From Nicotiana tabacum (lineage: Eukaryota > Streptophyta > Magnoliopsida > Solanales > Solanaceae): a DNA stretch of 64,000 bases. The position numbers were made by a program, and so were the translations under genes. This document shows, piece by piece, positions 10,859 through 21,329 of the stretch; position 1 is the stretch's first letter, and each line of letters begins with the position of its first letter. The notes beneath the pieces were generated by a model, which worked only from the letters and a program-made list of their open reading frames with translations, had not been told where the DNA came from and searched no databases. The stretch spans positions 155,049,436 through 155,113,435 of the forward strand of contig NC_134087.1 in assembly GCF_000715075.1 (NCBI RefSeq), read 5' to 3'.

Positions 10859-11595
10859 GGATACACAATCCTGATTTTATTGCTTTCAATAAAGAAATAG
10901 TTTAGATTTTTGTTACAAATAATTCACGAAATTTTCCTAGTGAAAACTAGGGTAGAAAATTTCGTTCGTTTGTTTGCTTTGGTGCTTGAACTGGTTTCCA
11001 CCGTGACGCACAAGGTTTGAGATGATCAAAATAATAAGTCTCAACCCAAATACAAGAAAAGAAGTTGAACTCTAAGTGTAGAAGCGAAGAAAAGATGCAG
11101 ACTACCCAAGATAAGATTGAAGTCACAAGTTTTGCATTATCCCGCCTTGATCCGAAAAGTTGAATAAGAGTGAACCAGCGGTTGCGGCTAACGATCATCA
11201 AGATTCAAATCAGAGTCTGCAGGAAGAACCAGCCAAGACTCAAGATCAAGCTTTATAAGGTTATAGATATGAATCTTGTAACTCGTAGTTGATAGGCTTA
11301 GCTAGTTTAACTTTTCATCTTTCATTTTGGTGTAATAAGGAGCTCAGCAAGCAAAAACAGCAACAACAACAGTGAAATCATAATTTTTCGGTAGTCCCAG
11401 CTACCAAAACTTCCTGAACTACACTGACCTAATTCCTTTATGGCCAAGGATATGTAGGCAACCTCGAAGGCAAGGTTCGGTCAAATCTTTCAAAAATGCT
11501 TCCCACAGAGTATTCAAACGGGCAAAAATCGCTCGTAATTGCTCATTTAATCTTTGCCCGAAAACCCTACGTATTCCCGAGCAACGAGGGGCAGA
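10859..11595 (+). other. 3' UTR end with polypurine tract
   Basis: A non-coding stretch with a purine-rich middle, a CAA-repeat (11355-11372) and the fourth GATACGTAGGCA-type copy. It ends in the PPT GAGGGGCAGA (11586-11595), which primes plus-strand DNA synthesis and touches the LTR start TGTAAGCACGTG. Confidence 0.75.
11413..11486 (+). repeat. GATACGTAGGCA motif, copy 4 (GATATGTAGGCA)
   Basis: CCTGAACTACACTGACCTAA, then AAGGATATGTAGGCAACCTC and AAGGTTCGGTCAAATC. It lies 110 bp before the PPT. Confidence 0.7.
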
Positions 11596-13261
11596 TGTAA
11601 GCACGTGATTTTTTCCCTATATGAAACTCCTATAAAATCAAAGAAAATAGATTTTTTTCCAATTATTTACATTTTATAGGATTTTTATTAATTGTTTGCA
11701 TTTTTTTGCACGTTTAATTCTTATTAAAATCATGAAAAATACCAAAATACAATGCATTGCATTTAGATTTTATTTTTATACTTTTTAGGATTAATTATTG
11801 TACTAAAAATGAAAATCACAAAAATAGCTCATTTTACATTGGTACCTTTTAAATTTTAGATTTTTGATTTTTCTCTTTTGATTTAGGATCAAGTAATTGT
11901 TATAAATATTATATTTAGATAATTAGCTTAATTTTACAATTTAGACTAATTTAGGAATTTTATTTAGGTTTTTTCTTAATTAAAAAAAAGAGGAAAAAAG
12001 AAAAGGAAATAAGGAAAAAGAAATTGAAGAAAAGGTTTAATTGGATATTGGGCTGGTTCTTGTACCCAAATCAGGCCCAAATTTTCCTACCCAGCCCAAA
12101 AAACCAGACCCAACCCGCCTGACCCCAAACCCCTACCCTTTTAATTGAAAGACCTAGACCTAATCACAACAGAAGATGGGACCTCACCCTAAAGAAGCTA
12201 GAAAAATGGCGCTCCATTTTTTCCTCTAAAAAGAGACAAAAACTAAACCTTCTCCTGGACTCTGTCAACGGCACACCCCTCTCAATTGCTTAACAAGAAC
12301 GATCATATTTCCACCCCAAGTTGAAAACGACGAACCTACCCATCAAAAACAAAAAAAAATTTTGATTCTCTCTTTGAGTTGGAGAAAAAACCAGTGAACT
12401 CATATCCTTGACAAAAGCAGCGGCCAAATCTCGAAACCCTTTTATATTCCACCGAAAATCTAGGACACACGCACACATGTATACAAAAAGAGTTTAAGAA
12501 GGGAAAACAAGGTAGAAAAGAGGATTAGGAAGCTATCCCAGATTTCAGTTCATCTATTCAATATTTTCTGGGATTTCTAAAGTGGTCGAGCTTTTAAAAT
12601 TGCTGGTTTGTTGATTCTGCTTGTTTATGGATTTATTGAGCTTCGTTTCATACTTTCAGACCTTTATTTGGTCCTTGATTATTGTGTTCTACATTTAGGT
12701 ATGTGATTTCTCATTTGTTCTTCACTATTTGAGTTTGAAGCTTGTGCTATCAGCAAATGAGTTCATATTTAATTTCTTCGATCCAGCTTGTTTGATTCTC
12801 AACTTGTTCATGTTCTCCTTTTCTGATGAGTTTTCAATGACCTCTATGTACTTTTCTTTGTCCAGCCTGTTTGTTTTGTTACAATTTTATTAATTAACTG
12901 TTAAATAAAAAGAAGTCTCGCCCTTGGCATTCATGGCACAATTTTGGGATGGATCATAGAAAGTCTGGTTCATTTGGGCCACAAATGATGAGTAGTGGCC
13001 CAATATCCCTGTTGCACCCTCTTTTATTTAATAAGGCCCTTTGAAATATTAGTCTTCAGGCCCAAACAATGGAACTAGCTGAGGATTTCAATGCCTTCAC
13101 TAAATCAGAAACATAATAAACCATACTAATTCCTATTAGTTAAATCTCACACTTTACCCACATTATTTTATAATCTTTGAACCTCCATAGTCAATCTCAA
13201 ACTTAGAAAACTAATTAATTCATATAAACACTCTTAGTTTGCTTTAGGTACACAACTAAAT

Positions 13262-13303
13262 TATTACAACTACGGGTACGGTTCCCGTGACGTAGTTGTG
13301 ATA
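13262..13303 (+). other. LTR stem-loop 1
   Basis: Bases 13262-13274 pair with 13291-13303 (13 bp, one G-T). The core arms are ACAACTACG and CGTAGTTGT. The apical part contains GGGTACGGTTCCCGT, which can itself form a GGG/CCC inner stem. It lies about 1.67 kb into the LTR, so it is probably in transcribed R/U5. Confidence 0.6.
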
Positions 13304-13508
13304 CATAATTTCAAATTAGATTAAGGTAGGAGCATCTTTAATTTGCCTTAGAGAAAAATACAAATCTTTTGTTTTTTAAAAATAATTTGAGGTGTGCCAT
13401 ACACAAACAAAAATCCATAAGCTATGGCTCTCACATTAATATTTACTTAGTATATAAAACACATTTTGAACATCGTAGTTTGCTTTAGGCGCGATTAAAT
13501 AATAAATC

Positions 13509-13548
13509 ATCGTGGCCATGGGTACACTTCCCGTGGTATGGTCACGAT
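13509..13548 (+). other. LTR stem-loop 2
   Basis: Bases 13509-13519 pair with 13538-13548 (11 bp, one G-T). The core arms are CGTGGCCAT and ATGGTCACG. The apical GGGTACACTTCCCGT differs from hairpin 1 at two of 15 positions, whereas the arms differ but remain complementary. Confidence 0.6.
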
Positions 13549-13626
13549 ACGTAAATCCCAATTCGGGTGTGCATTTTATGTGACCCAATCATAACAACTC
13601 CGAACAATAATAAAACAAACATATTT

Positions 13627-13660
13627 CAAATCATGGGTGCATTTCATGTAGTGTGGTTTG
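13627..13660 (+). other. LTR stem-loop 3 (diverged)
   Basis: CAAATCAT (13627-13634) pairs with GTGGTTTG (13653-13660), 8 bp including two G-U wobbles. The 18-base apical region has exactly the length seen in hairpins 1 and 2. The apical sequence GGGTGCATTTCATGT has lost the inner CCC. Confidence 0.45.
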
Positions 13661-14109
13661 CGGTGTGTTCCAAAAACGGTAAGTGTATGACAATCATAAC
13701 TTGTTCAAGAAATAATTCCATAAATCCTAAAAAGAGGTCAAAATAATTAAAAGCGGTTATAAAGTTAAAAATGTACAATTGGTTTAAAACGTGTAGTAAA
13801 TCAGATAATAGGCCAATTATTAATAGTTTAAGCGACCGTGCTAGAACCAAGAAACCCGGGAGTACCTTACACTTTCTCCCGGATTAACAGAATTCCTTAT
13901 CTAGAATTTCTGATTCTCAGACTTATAAAGTAAAGTCGAATTTCCTCGATTTGGGATTTTAAAATAAACCAGTGACTTGGGACACCAAATAAATTATTCC
14001 AAGTGGCGACTCTAAAAAATAAATAAAATAATCCCATTTCTAATAATGTCACTTTAATTGGAAAAACTCCTTTATATCCCCTTTCGGGTGTTAAAAAGGA
14101 GGTGTGACA

Positions 14110-14880
14110 TTACTAAGGTACGAGGTTTCTACCGTGCGGTGGTTATTGTTTGCATGATGTTTCTATCATGTCGTTATGAGATATTTACTTTTGGGACTAC
14201 GAGGCGGTACCTTGGGAGCGCCCATGTTGTTTTCCTCTATTTGATGTATTGTTGTTTTTGTTGTTGTTGTTCCTTAACTTGTAATATTCTTTCTTTCTCA
14301 CGTGTTGTAATTGTCTCCTTGATTCCGTGTAGTTTCCTTCTGTGAATTTATACTTCTCTATCATTTCATTATGTCTTTATATCTTCCGTTTTGTTTCTTA
14401 TTATTTCTAGTAGGGCCCTGACCTGACCTCATCACTACTCTATCGAAGTTGGGCTTGGCACTTACTAGGTACTGTTGTGGTGTACTCATATTACTCTTCT
14501 GCACATCTACTTGTGCAGATCCAGGTACTTCCTACCAGACTAGATATCAGTGAGCTAGTTCATATGTGGAGACTTCAAGGTATATCTGCCAGTGTCTGCA
14601 GACCTCGGAGCCCCCCTCTATCTTTGTTATGTTGTTTTCCTTATCTTTATTAGACTCTGATGTATAGAGATATTTAGTATTACTCTTTAGAGCTTGTGAC
14701 TTATATCTACCGGGTTTTGGGAGTTGTATGAAGATTGAGTTGCAGTTTTAGTTATTACAGCTATTGACGTTTGAGTTTTAGTTTAATATTTCAGTTATTC
14801 CGCATATTTGTTAGGCTTACCTAGTCTAAGAGACTAGGTACTGTCACGAGATCTTACAGAGGGATATTGGGGTCGTGACA
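14110..14880 (+). mobile_element. 3' part of the 5' LTR, Tekay(+) chromovirus
   Basis: The segment matches the 3' LTR from about 20865 onward (TACGAGGTTTCTACCGTGCGG, GGGACTACGAGGCGGTACC, CAGTAGGGCCCTGACNTGAC). It ends GGGGTCGTGACA at 14880. Its first about 870 bp are missing because the Tat element sits at its left edge. The missing part is expected beyond the Tat 5' LTR, left of the window. Confidence 0.8.
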
Positions 14881-14883
14881 AGT

Positions 14884-14895
14884 TTGTATCAGAGC
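14884..14895 (+). promoter_or_regulatory. Primer-binding site, Tekay(+)
   Basis: TTGTATCAGAGC, three bases after the LTR end, differs by one base from TGGTATCAGAGC-type initiator tRNA-Met sites. Confidence 0.65.
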
Positions 14896-15082
14896 TCTTG
14901 GTTCATAGGTGTTATGAGTCACAAGCAGGTTTAGTGGAGCCTCATGGATCGACATGGAGACGTCTGTACTTATCTTCGGGAGGCTATGGAACTGTTAGGA
15001 AAAGCTTCACTTCTTTAATTACTTATCATGCGAAATCTTTGACTTCAAATTCTAAATTTTCTGCCTTTCTATTCTCTCACAT

Positions 15083-16370
15083 ATGGTAAGGACACGTACA
15101 GCTGGATCGGATGACCAGACACTCACGCCCCCTATTAGAGCCATGAGAGGCCGAGGACGTCCATGTAGTGCAGCTAGAGCACCCGCACGAGTTGCTACAG
15201 AGGAGCCACCAGTAGCTCCAGTTGGAGGGCAGGCACCTGAGACCCATGTTACTGCACCAGCCCTCCAAGAGACTCTTGCCCAGTTTCTGTGCATGTTCAG
15301 CACTTTGGCTCAGACAGGGTTGATACCACTTGCTCCTGCCACATCTTAGGCCGCGGGATGAGCTCGGACTCCCGCCGCCCGTACCCCAGAGCAGGGGGTT
15401 CAGATTGACCAGGTTCTAGAGGTCATACCAGTGCAGCTGGTAGCCCTAGTTCAGCCCGAGGTTAGGGCAGCAATTTTGAGGAGGAGCAACTCATGCTCGA
15501 GAGGTACATGAAGTACCACCTTCCTACTTTCAATGGCTTGGTGTCAGAGGATGCCCATGGTTTTCTTGAGGAGTGCCACTGTATCCTTTGTACTATGGGT
15601 GTTGTGGAGTCTAGTGGGGTTTCTTTCCTTATGTTCCATCTTAGAGTATTAGCCTATCAGTGGTGGCAAGCATATGAGTTGGGTAGTCCGGCCGAGGCTG
15701 CTTCACTCACTTGGACTCAGTTCATAGATATGTTTTTGAGGGAATATGTTCCCCGGAGTCTCAAGATGCATGGCGCGTAGAGTTTGTGCAGTTGCGCCAG
15801 GGTTCTATGATCATGTCGGAGTATAAAGCTCGATCTAGTGATTTGGCTAGGAATGCACCAGCCTTGGTTGCTACTGTTCGAGAGAGGATTTGTCAATTTA
15901 TCGAGGGGCTCAACCCCATCATTAGATTTAGCATGGCCCGAGAGCTGGAGATGGACATCGCATACTAGCAAGTAGCAGGGATTGCTAGGAGATTAGAGGT
16001 ATACTGACTGGGGAGAGGGAGGAGAGAGAGGCCAAGAGGTCTCGAGAGTCTAGCACATATAGTGGTATTCGTGCCCCAGTTTCATCTCGTCAGGGTAGGG
16101 GCTATGTAAGTTGCCCTATTCATTTAGCACTTCTAACCGCCAACGATACTTTGGCCACTCCTAGGCCCCAGGATCCCTAATATGCACCGCTATTGTCTAG
16201 TGCACCTCCTACACAGGGTGCTTTCAGTTGTCTGTCCATCCGATCAGGCTCGAGCCAACCACAGCAGCTCCGTCCTCTGAGATCTTGTTTGAGTGTGGTG
16301 ACACTCGTTATATGGTGAGGGATTGCCCCAGACTCAGGAGGGGTGCACCTCCACAGACCACTTAGGCACC
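15083..16370 (+). pseudogene. Decayed gag of Tekay(+) chromovirus
   Basis: The start is MVRTRTAGSDDQ at 15083 (88 codons, Arg/Gly-rich then Ala/Pro-rich), with a stop at 15347. The conserved gag domain follows at 15493-15780 (YMKYHLPTFNG ... QWWQAYELGS ... FIDMFLREYVP) and shifts frame into 15711-15968 (FVQLRQGSMIMSEYKARSSDLAR ... RICQFIEGLNP). A zinc-knuckle remnant, FECGDTRYMVRDCPRLRR, is near 16290-16340; its first Cys has become Phe. The order is that of chromovirus Gag. At least three frameshifts and several stops rule out a product. The protease starts soon after. Confidence 0.8.
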
Positions 16371-16395
16371 ATGTGCTCTACTAGGTCCTTATGCT

Positions 16396-16857
16396 ATGGT
16401 TACAACACCAGCTACCATTCCACCTGCACAGCCAGCTCGAGGTAGAGGTCGAGCAGGTAGAGGTCGCCCTAGAAGGGGAGGCCAGGCCAAATATTATGCC
16501 CTTCCTGCTAGGATAGAGGTAGTTGCATCCGACTCTATCATCACATGTATTGTTCCGGTTTGTCATAGAGATGCATCAGTCTTATTTGATCTAGGCTCCA
16601 TTTATTCCTATGTGTCATCTTATTTTTCTCCATATTTGGGTATATCTCGTGATTCTTTGTGTTCTCATATCTATGTGTCTACACCCATGGGAGATTCTAT
16701 TATTGTTGACTGCGTGTATCGGTCGTGTTTGGTTGTTATTAGTGGTTTTGAGACTAGAGCTGATTTATTGTTGCTTAGTATGGTGGATTTTGATGTTATT
16801 TGGGCATGGGCTGGTTGTCACCCTATCATACTATCCTTGATTGTCACGCCAAGATGA
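16396..16857 (+). pseudogene. Retropepsin-like protease, Tekay(+)
   Basis: This is a 153-codon open segment. After an Arg/Gly linker (residues 14-34, GRGRAGRGRPRRGG) comes the aspartic protease segment VLFDLGSIYSYVSSYF at about residues 62-77. The usual active-site triplet D-S/T-G is here D-L-G, so the Ser/Thr is lost while the Asp is kept. Later residues (VDFDVIWAWAGCH for the usual DVILGMDWL) are also altered. A retropepsin cleaves Gag-Pol in the particle; this copy is unlikely to be active. The RT is in another frame after 17040. Confidence 0.7.
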
Positions 16858-17039
16858 TGATGTTGGCTATGTCAGGTCAACCGCAGTTAGAGTGGAGCGG
16901 TACTTTAGATTATGTTCCTAGCATGGTTGTTTCATTTCTTAAGGATTAGTAGATGGTTGAGAAGGGGTTTGATGCATATCTGGCATATGTGAGGGATGTT
17001 AGTGTTGATACTCCTACCGTTGAGTCAGTTCAGATAGTG

Positions 17040-18238
17040 AGGGATTATCCAAATGTATTCCCGGTGAATTTCGGGAATGCCGCACGACAGAGATAACGAC
17101 TTTGCTATTGATTTGTTATCAGACACTCAACCTATTTTTATCCCACCCTATCGTATGGCCCTAACAGAGTTGAAAAAGTTAAAGGAATAGTTACAAAAGT
17201 TTCTTGATAAGGGATTCATTCGGCCCAGTATGTCTCCTTAGGTGCTCCTGTCTTGTTTGTAAAGAAGAAGGATGGTTCTATGCAAATGTGTATTGGTTAT
17301 CGCCAGTTGAACAAGGTTACAGTGAAGAACTGGTATCCATTGTCACGCATTGATGACCTATTTGATCAGCTTCAGGGTGCCAGAGTGTTCTCTAAGATCG
17401 ACTTGCATTCAGGCTATCATCAGTTGAAGATTTGGAAGCCAGATATCCCAAAGTCTGCTTTTAGGACTCGATATGATCATTACGATTTCCTTGTGATGTC
17501 TTTTGAGCTGACCAATGCCCCAACAACATTCATGCACTTAATAAATAGTGTATTTCAGCCCTATCTTGACTCGTTCGTCATTGTTTTATTGACAACATTC
17601 TGGTGTACTACCGGAGTTGGGAGGATCAAGAGCAGCACCCGAGGACTGTGCTTCAGACATTGAGAGAAAAGAAGTTATATGCAAAAGTTTCGAAGTGTGA
17701 ATTCTGGCTAGATTCAGTGGCATTTTTGGGTCATGTGGTATCGAGTGAGAGGATCAAGGTAGATTCGACGAAGATTGAAGTGGTGCAGAGTTATCCCAGA
17801 CCGTCCTTAGCTACGGAGATTCTAAGTTTTCTTGGCTTCGCGGGGTATTAGTGTCGATTTGTAGAGGGTTTCTGATCTATTGCAACTCCTATGACTAGAT
17901 TGACCTAGAAGACTGCTCCGTTCAGGTGGATCGAATAGTGTGAGGAGAGCTTTCAAAAGCTCAAAATAGCTTTGAATACAGCCCTAGTATTGGTATTTCC
18001 TATTGGTTTGAGGTCCTATATGGTGTATTGTGATGCATCGCGCATTGGTCTCGGTGCAGTGTTGATGCAGGACGGTAGGGTGATTGCCTACATGTCTAGA
18101 CACCTGAAGGTACATGAGAAGAACTATCCATTCCACGACCTCGAGTTAGCAACTATTGTTCATACTTTGAAGATCTGGCGGCACTATTTGTATGGTGTCC
18201 CTTGTGAGGTCTACACCGATCACCAGAGTCTACCATAA
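17040..18238 (+). pseudogene. Reverse transcriptase and RNase H, Tekay(+)
   Basis: RT blocks can be followed through frameshifts: FAIDLLSDTQPI (17101), [20 protein letters not shown] (17253; canonical CVDYRQLN), [15 protein letters not shown], and [21 protein letters not shown]. The catalytic box near 17580 reads FIDNILVYY instead of YIDDILVYS, so one catalytic Asp is Asn. LGHVVSSERIKVDSTKIE follows (17730), then RNase H with [23 protein letters not shown] and [16 protein letters not shown] (17972-18238). Stops and frameshifts occur throughout. The gene order RT-RH before IN is that of Ty3/gypsy. Confidence 0.85.
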
Positions 18239-18280
18239 CTGTTTAAACAGAAGGGTCTTAACTTGCAGCAATAGAGGTGG

Positions 18281-19955
18281 TTGGAGTTGCTTAAGGACTG
18301 TGACATCACCCTTCTCTATAATCTCGGGAAGGCCAATGTGGTGGCCGATGTCTTGAGTCACAAGACAGAGAGTGTGGGTAGCTTAGCATATCTACCGGTA
18401 GCAAAGAGGCCATTAGCCTTGGAAGTTCAGGCCTTGGTCAACCAGTTTGTTAGATTGGATGTTTCCGAGCCAAGCCGAGTTTTGGCTTGTGTGGTTTCTC
18501 TGTCTTCTCTTTATGATCGTATCAGAGAGAGTCAGTATGATGACCCCCATCTGCTTGTCCTCAAGGACACAGTTCAGCACGGCGATGCTAAGGAGGTCCT
18601 ATTGGAGAGGATGGTGTGTTATGAATGCATGGTAAGCTATGTGTGCCCAATGTAGATGGCTTGCGTGAGCTGATTCTCCAGAAGGCTCACGGTTTGCGAT
18701 ACTTCATTCATCCAGGTGTTGCGAAGATATACCAGGACTTGAGGCAGTACTATTAGTGGAGGCAGATAAAAAAGGACATGGTGGAATATGTAGCTCGATG
18801 CCTAAACTGTCAGCAGGTGAAGTATGAGCATCAATGACCGAGTGGATTGCTTCAAAAGTTAGAGATTCCAGAGTGGAAATGGGAGCGGATAACTATGGTT
18901 TTTGCTACTAGTTTCCCATAGACTCGGAGGAAGTTTGATGCAATATGGGTGATTGTGGATAGATTGACTAAGTTAGCTCATTTCATTTATGTGGTTACTA
19001 TTTTACTCTCTAGAGTAGTTGGCTCAGGTTTATATTCACGAGATTGTCAAGCTTCCCGGCATGCTGGTATCTATCATCTCTAATAGGGGTACGTAATTCA
19101 CATCACGGTTCTGGAGAGCCGTACAACATGAGTTGGGCATACGGCTGGAGTTGAGTACATCATTTCACCCTTAGATGGACGAATAGTCCGAGCACACTAC
19201 TTAGATATTGGTGGATATGCTTCGTGCGTGTGTGATGAATTTTGGGGGTTCTTGGGATCAATTCGTGCCACTCGTAGATTTTTCCTACAACAGTAGTTAT
19301 CAGTCGAGTATTTAGATGGCAACGTATGAGGCTTTGTATGGTAGGTGGTACCGATCTCTGGTGGGTTGGTTTGAGCCAGGTAAGGCTAGGTTGTTGGTAT
19401 AGATTTGGTTCAGCATGCTTTGGAAAAGGTTAAATTGATTCAGGATCGATTTCATACAGCCCAATCCAGACAGAGAAGTTATGCAGATCAAAAGGCTCGC
19501 GATGTTGCATTAATTGTTGGGGAGCGAGTCTTGCTTCGGGTTTTTCCCATGAATGGTATTATGAGATTCGGAAAGAAGGGCAAGTTGAGCCCTAGGTATA
19601 TCGGGCCTTTTGAGATTCTCAAGAGGGTTTGAGAGGTGGCTTACAGACTTGCACTACCACCTAGTCTCTTTGTAATTCATCCAGTTTTCCATGTTTCCAT
19701 GCTCCGAAAATATCACGGCAATTCATCTCATGTGTTAAACTTCAACTCAATCCAGTTAGACTAGGATTTATCTTATGCTGAGGAGCCGATGACCATTTTA
19801 GACAGGCATGTTCGGAAGTTGAGGTCGAAGAACATTGCTTCAGTGAAGGTTTAGTGGAGGGGTCATCCAGTCGAGGAGGCAACTTGGGAGACCGAGCATG
19901 ATATGCGCAGCCGTTATCCTCATCTTTTCACCACTTCAGGTATGTCTCTATACTC
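18281..19955 (+). pseudogene. Integrase with C-terminal chromodomain, Tekay(+)
   Basis: The RNase H/IN connection is at 18281-18655. The HHCC zinc-binding part is near 18690-18840 (HPGVAKIYQDLRQYY, then CLNCQQVKYEHQ). The catalytic core is broken by stops (VIVDRLTKLAHFI near 18950). The C-terminal domain at 19405-19632 has QDRFHTAQSRQRSYADQKAR and SPRYIGPFEILKRV, followed by HPVFHVSMLRKYH. The chromodomain is near 19775-19925 (MTILDRHVRKLRSKNIASVK, WRGHPVEEATWE). The chromodomain defines a chromovirus and is thought to guide insertion into heterochromatin. The end at about 19979 (SSEDECLF) abuts the PPT. Confidence 0.85.
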
Positions 19956-19978
19956 GTCCGAGGATGAATGCTTGTTTT

Positions 19979-19991
19979 AAGAGGGGTAGGA
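19979..19991 (+). promoter_or_regulatory. Polypurine tract, Tekay(+)
   Basis: AAGAGGGGTAGGA directly before the LTR start TGTAACGACCCGGCC. Confidence 0.8.
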
Positions 19992-21329
19992 TGTAACGAC
20001 CCGGCCAGTCATTTTGAGAGTATTAGCCTAAACCCCTATTTATTGCTCCTTCTATCTCATTTTGTGGTTACGTGACTTTCCAAGAGGTTTGGTTTGTGGT
20101 TTCGGTGTGAAATGGGACACATAGTCCCTAAATTGGGAATTTAAGTTATAGGAGTCGACTGTAGTTTGATTTGTATGAAGCCAATTTCGGAATGGATTTT
20201 TGATGGTTCCAATATCCCCGTATGGTGATTTTGTCTTAGGATCATGTCCGAATGTTGATTTGGAGATCCGTAGGTCATTTCGGCGTTAATTGGCGAAAGT
20301 TGGAAAATTGGATAATTTTCGGAAAGTTTGACCGGGAGGGGTCTTTTTGATATCGGGGTCGGACTCTAATTTTGGAAGTTGTAATAGTCCTGTAATGTTA
20401 ATTATGACTTGTGTACAAAATTTGAGGTCAATCAGATATGATTTGATAGGTTTCAGCATCGGGTGTAGAAGTTTGAAGCTCTAAAGTTCATTAGGCTTGA
20501 ATCGATGTGCAATTCATGGTTTTAGAGTTTTTATGGGATTTGTAGGCTTGACTAAGTTTGTATGATGTTTTAGGACTTGTTGGTATATTAGAACGGGATC
20601 CCGGGCACCCCGGGTGTGATTCGAATTGAATCCGGAACAAATTAAGACTTGTGAAATCTACTGAAGCTGGGTTGTTCTGGTGCTTTCTCACATGCGAGGA
20701 TTGGCTACAGGTGCGGGCTCACAAAAGAGAGGTCTTGGTCGCATAAGCTTGTTTGGTCATGCCCGGCAGTGGTTGTAGATGTGGCAAATAATCCGCAGAA
20801 GCACCTTCACTTCTGTGATGGCTGTTTGGTTTTCGTGATTATTGTTTAGATGACTATTTAGTTGTTACACGAGGTTTCTGCCGTGCAAGTTGTTATTGTG
20901 GCATAAGGTTTCTGCCGTGCAGATTTTTGTTGAGGCACGAGGTTTATGCCATGCGAGTTGTTATTGTGGCATGAGGTTTCTATCGTGCGGATTGTTATTG
21001 TGGCACGAGGTTTTTGCCGTGCCATTGTGAGATATTTACTTTTGGGACTACGAGACGGTACCTCGGGAATGCCCCTGTTGTTTTCCTTTATTTGTTGTAT
21101 TGTTGTTAATGTTGTTGTTCCTTAACTTGTAAGACTCTTTCTTTCTTACGTGTTTTAATTGTCTCCTCGATTCCGTGTAGTTTCCTTCTGTGAATTTCTA
21201 TTATTATACTTCTCTGTCATTCCATTATGTCTTTATATTTTCCGTCTAGTTTCTTATTATTTGCAGTAGGGCCCTGACATGACCCCATCACTACTCTACC
21301 GAGGTTAGGCTTGGCACTTATTGGGTGCC
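19992..21329 (+). mobile_element. 3' LTR of Tekay(+), first part
   Basis: It starts TGTAACGACCCGGCC after the PPT. From about 20865 it is collinear with the 5' LTR at 14110, down to TTGGCACTTATTGGGTGCC, where a minus-strand LTR begins (21330). A region with CATGCGAGG / GTGCGGGCTC / GGTCGCATAAG at 20690-20830 resembles the CpG-rich blocks of other LTRs but is weaker, and no clear TATA box follows. Confidence 0.8.
20861..21023 (+). repeat. Five tandem units of about 33 bp in the Tekay LTR
   Basis: The unit is GTTGTTATTGTGGCACGAGG plus TTTCTGCCGTGC. The 5' LTR (14115-14175) shows only about two recognisable units, so the two LTRs differ in copy number. Confidence 0.7.

Larger units (their letters stand above)
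3259..14109 (+). mobile_element. Tat-type Ty3/gypsy element, gag only, 5' LTR displaced
   Basis: The element is delimited by a Tat-class PBS at 3267-3284 and by a PPT plus 3' LTR at 11586-14109. Only the last four bases of its 5' LTR (GACA, 3259-3262) are present, because the minus-strand Tekay LTR ends exactly there. The internal region holds one decayed gag (5107-7002), and no protease, RT, RNase H or integrase could be read between 7003 and 9510. It is therefore non-autonomous as seen here. The right edge abuts, base to base, the interior of the Tekay(+) 5' LTR, so the Tat copy probably inserted there, with TTACT (14110-14114) as the candidate TSD. Confidence 0.75.
11596..14109 (+). mobile_element. 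3' LTR of the Tat element
   Basis: It starts TGTAAGCACGTG directly after the PPT and ends AAGGAGGTGTGACA, 2514 bp in all. The last four bases, GACA, equal the 5' LTR remnant at 3259-3262. The first 450 bp are AT-rich; a C-rich part follows (12050-12260). The distal part contains three stem-loops (13262-13660). I could not place a TATA box with confidence. The 5' LTR for comparison should lie left of the window. Confidence 0.8.

Noticed and set aside
13640..13850. Minus-strand ORF of 68 codons in the Tat LTR
   Set aside because: It has no similarity to known domains, lies in the LTR and overlaps hairpin 3.
15052..15303. Minus-strand ORFs over the gag start
   Set aside because: They are antisense shadows of the Ala/Pro/Arg-rich gag N-terminus.
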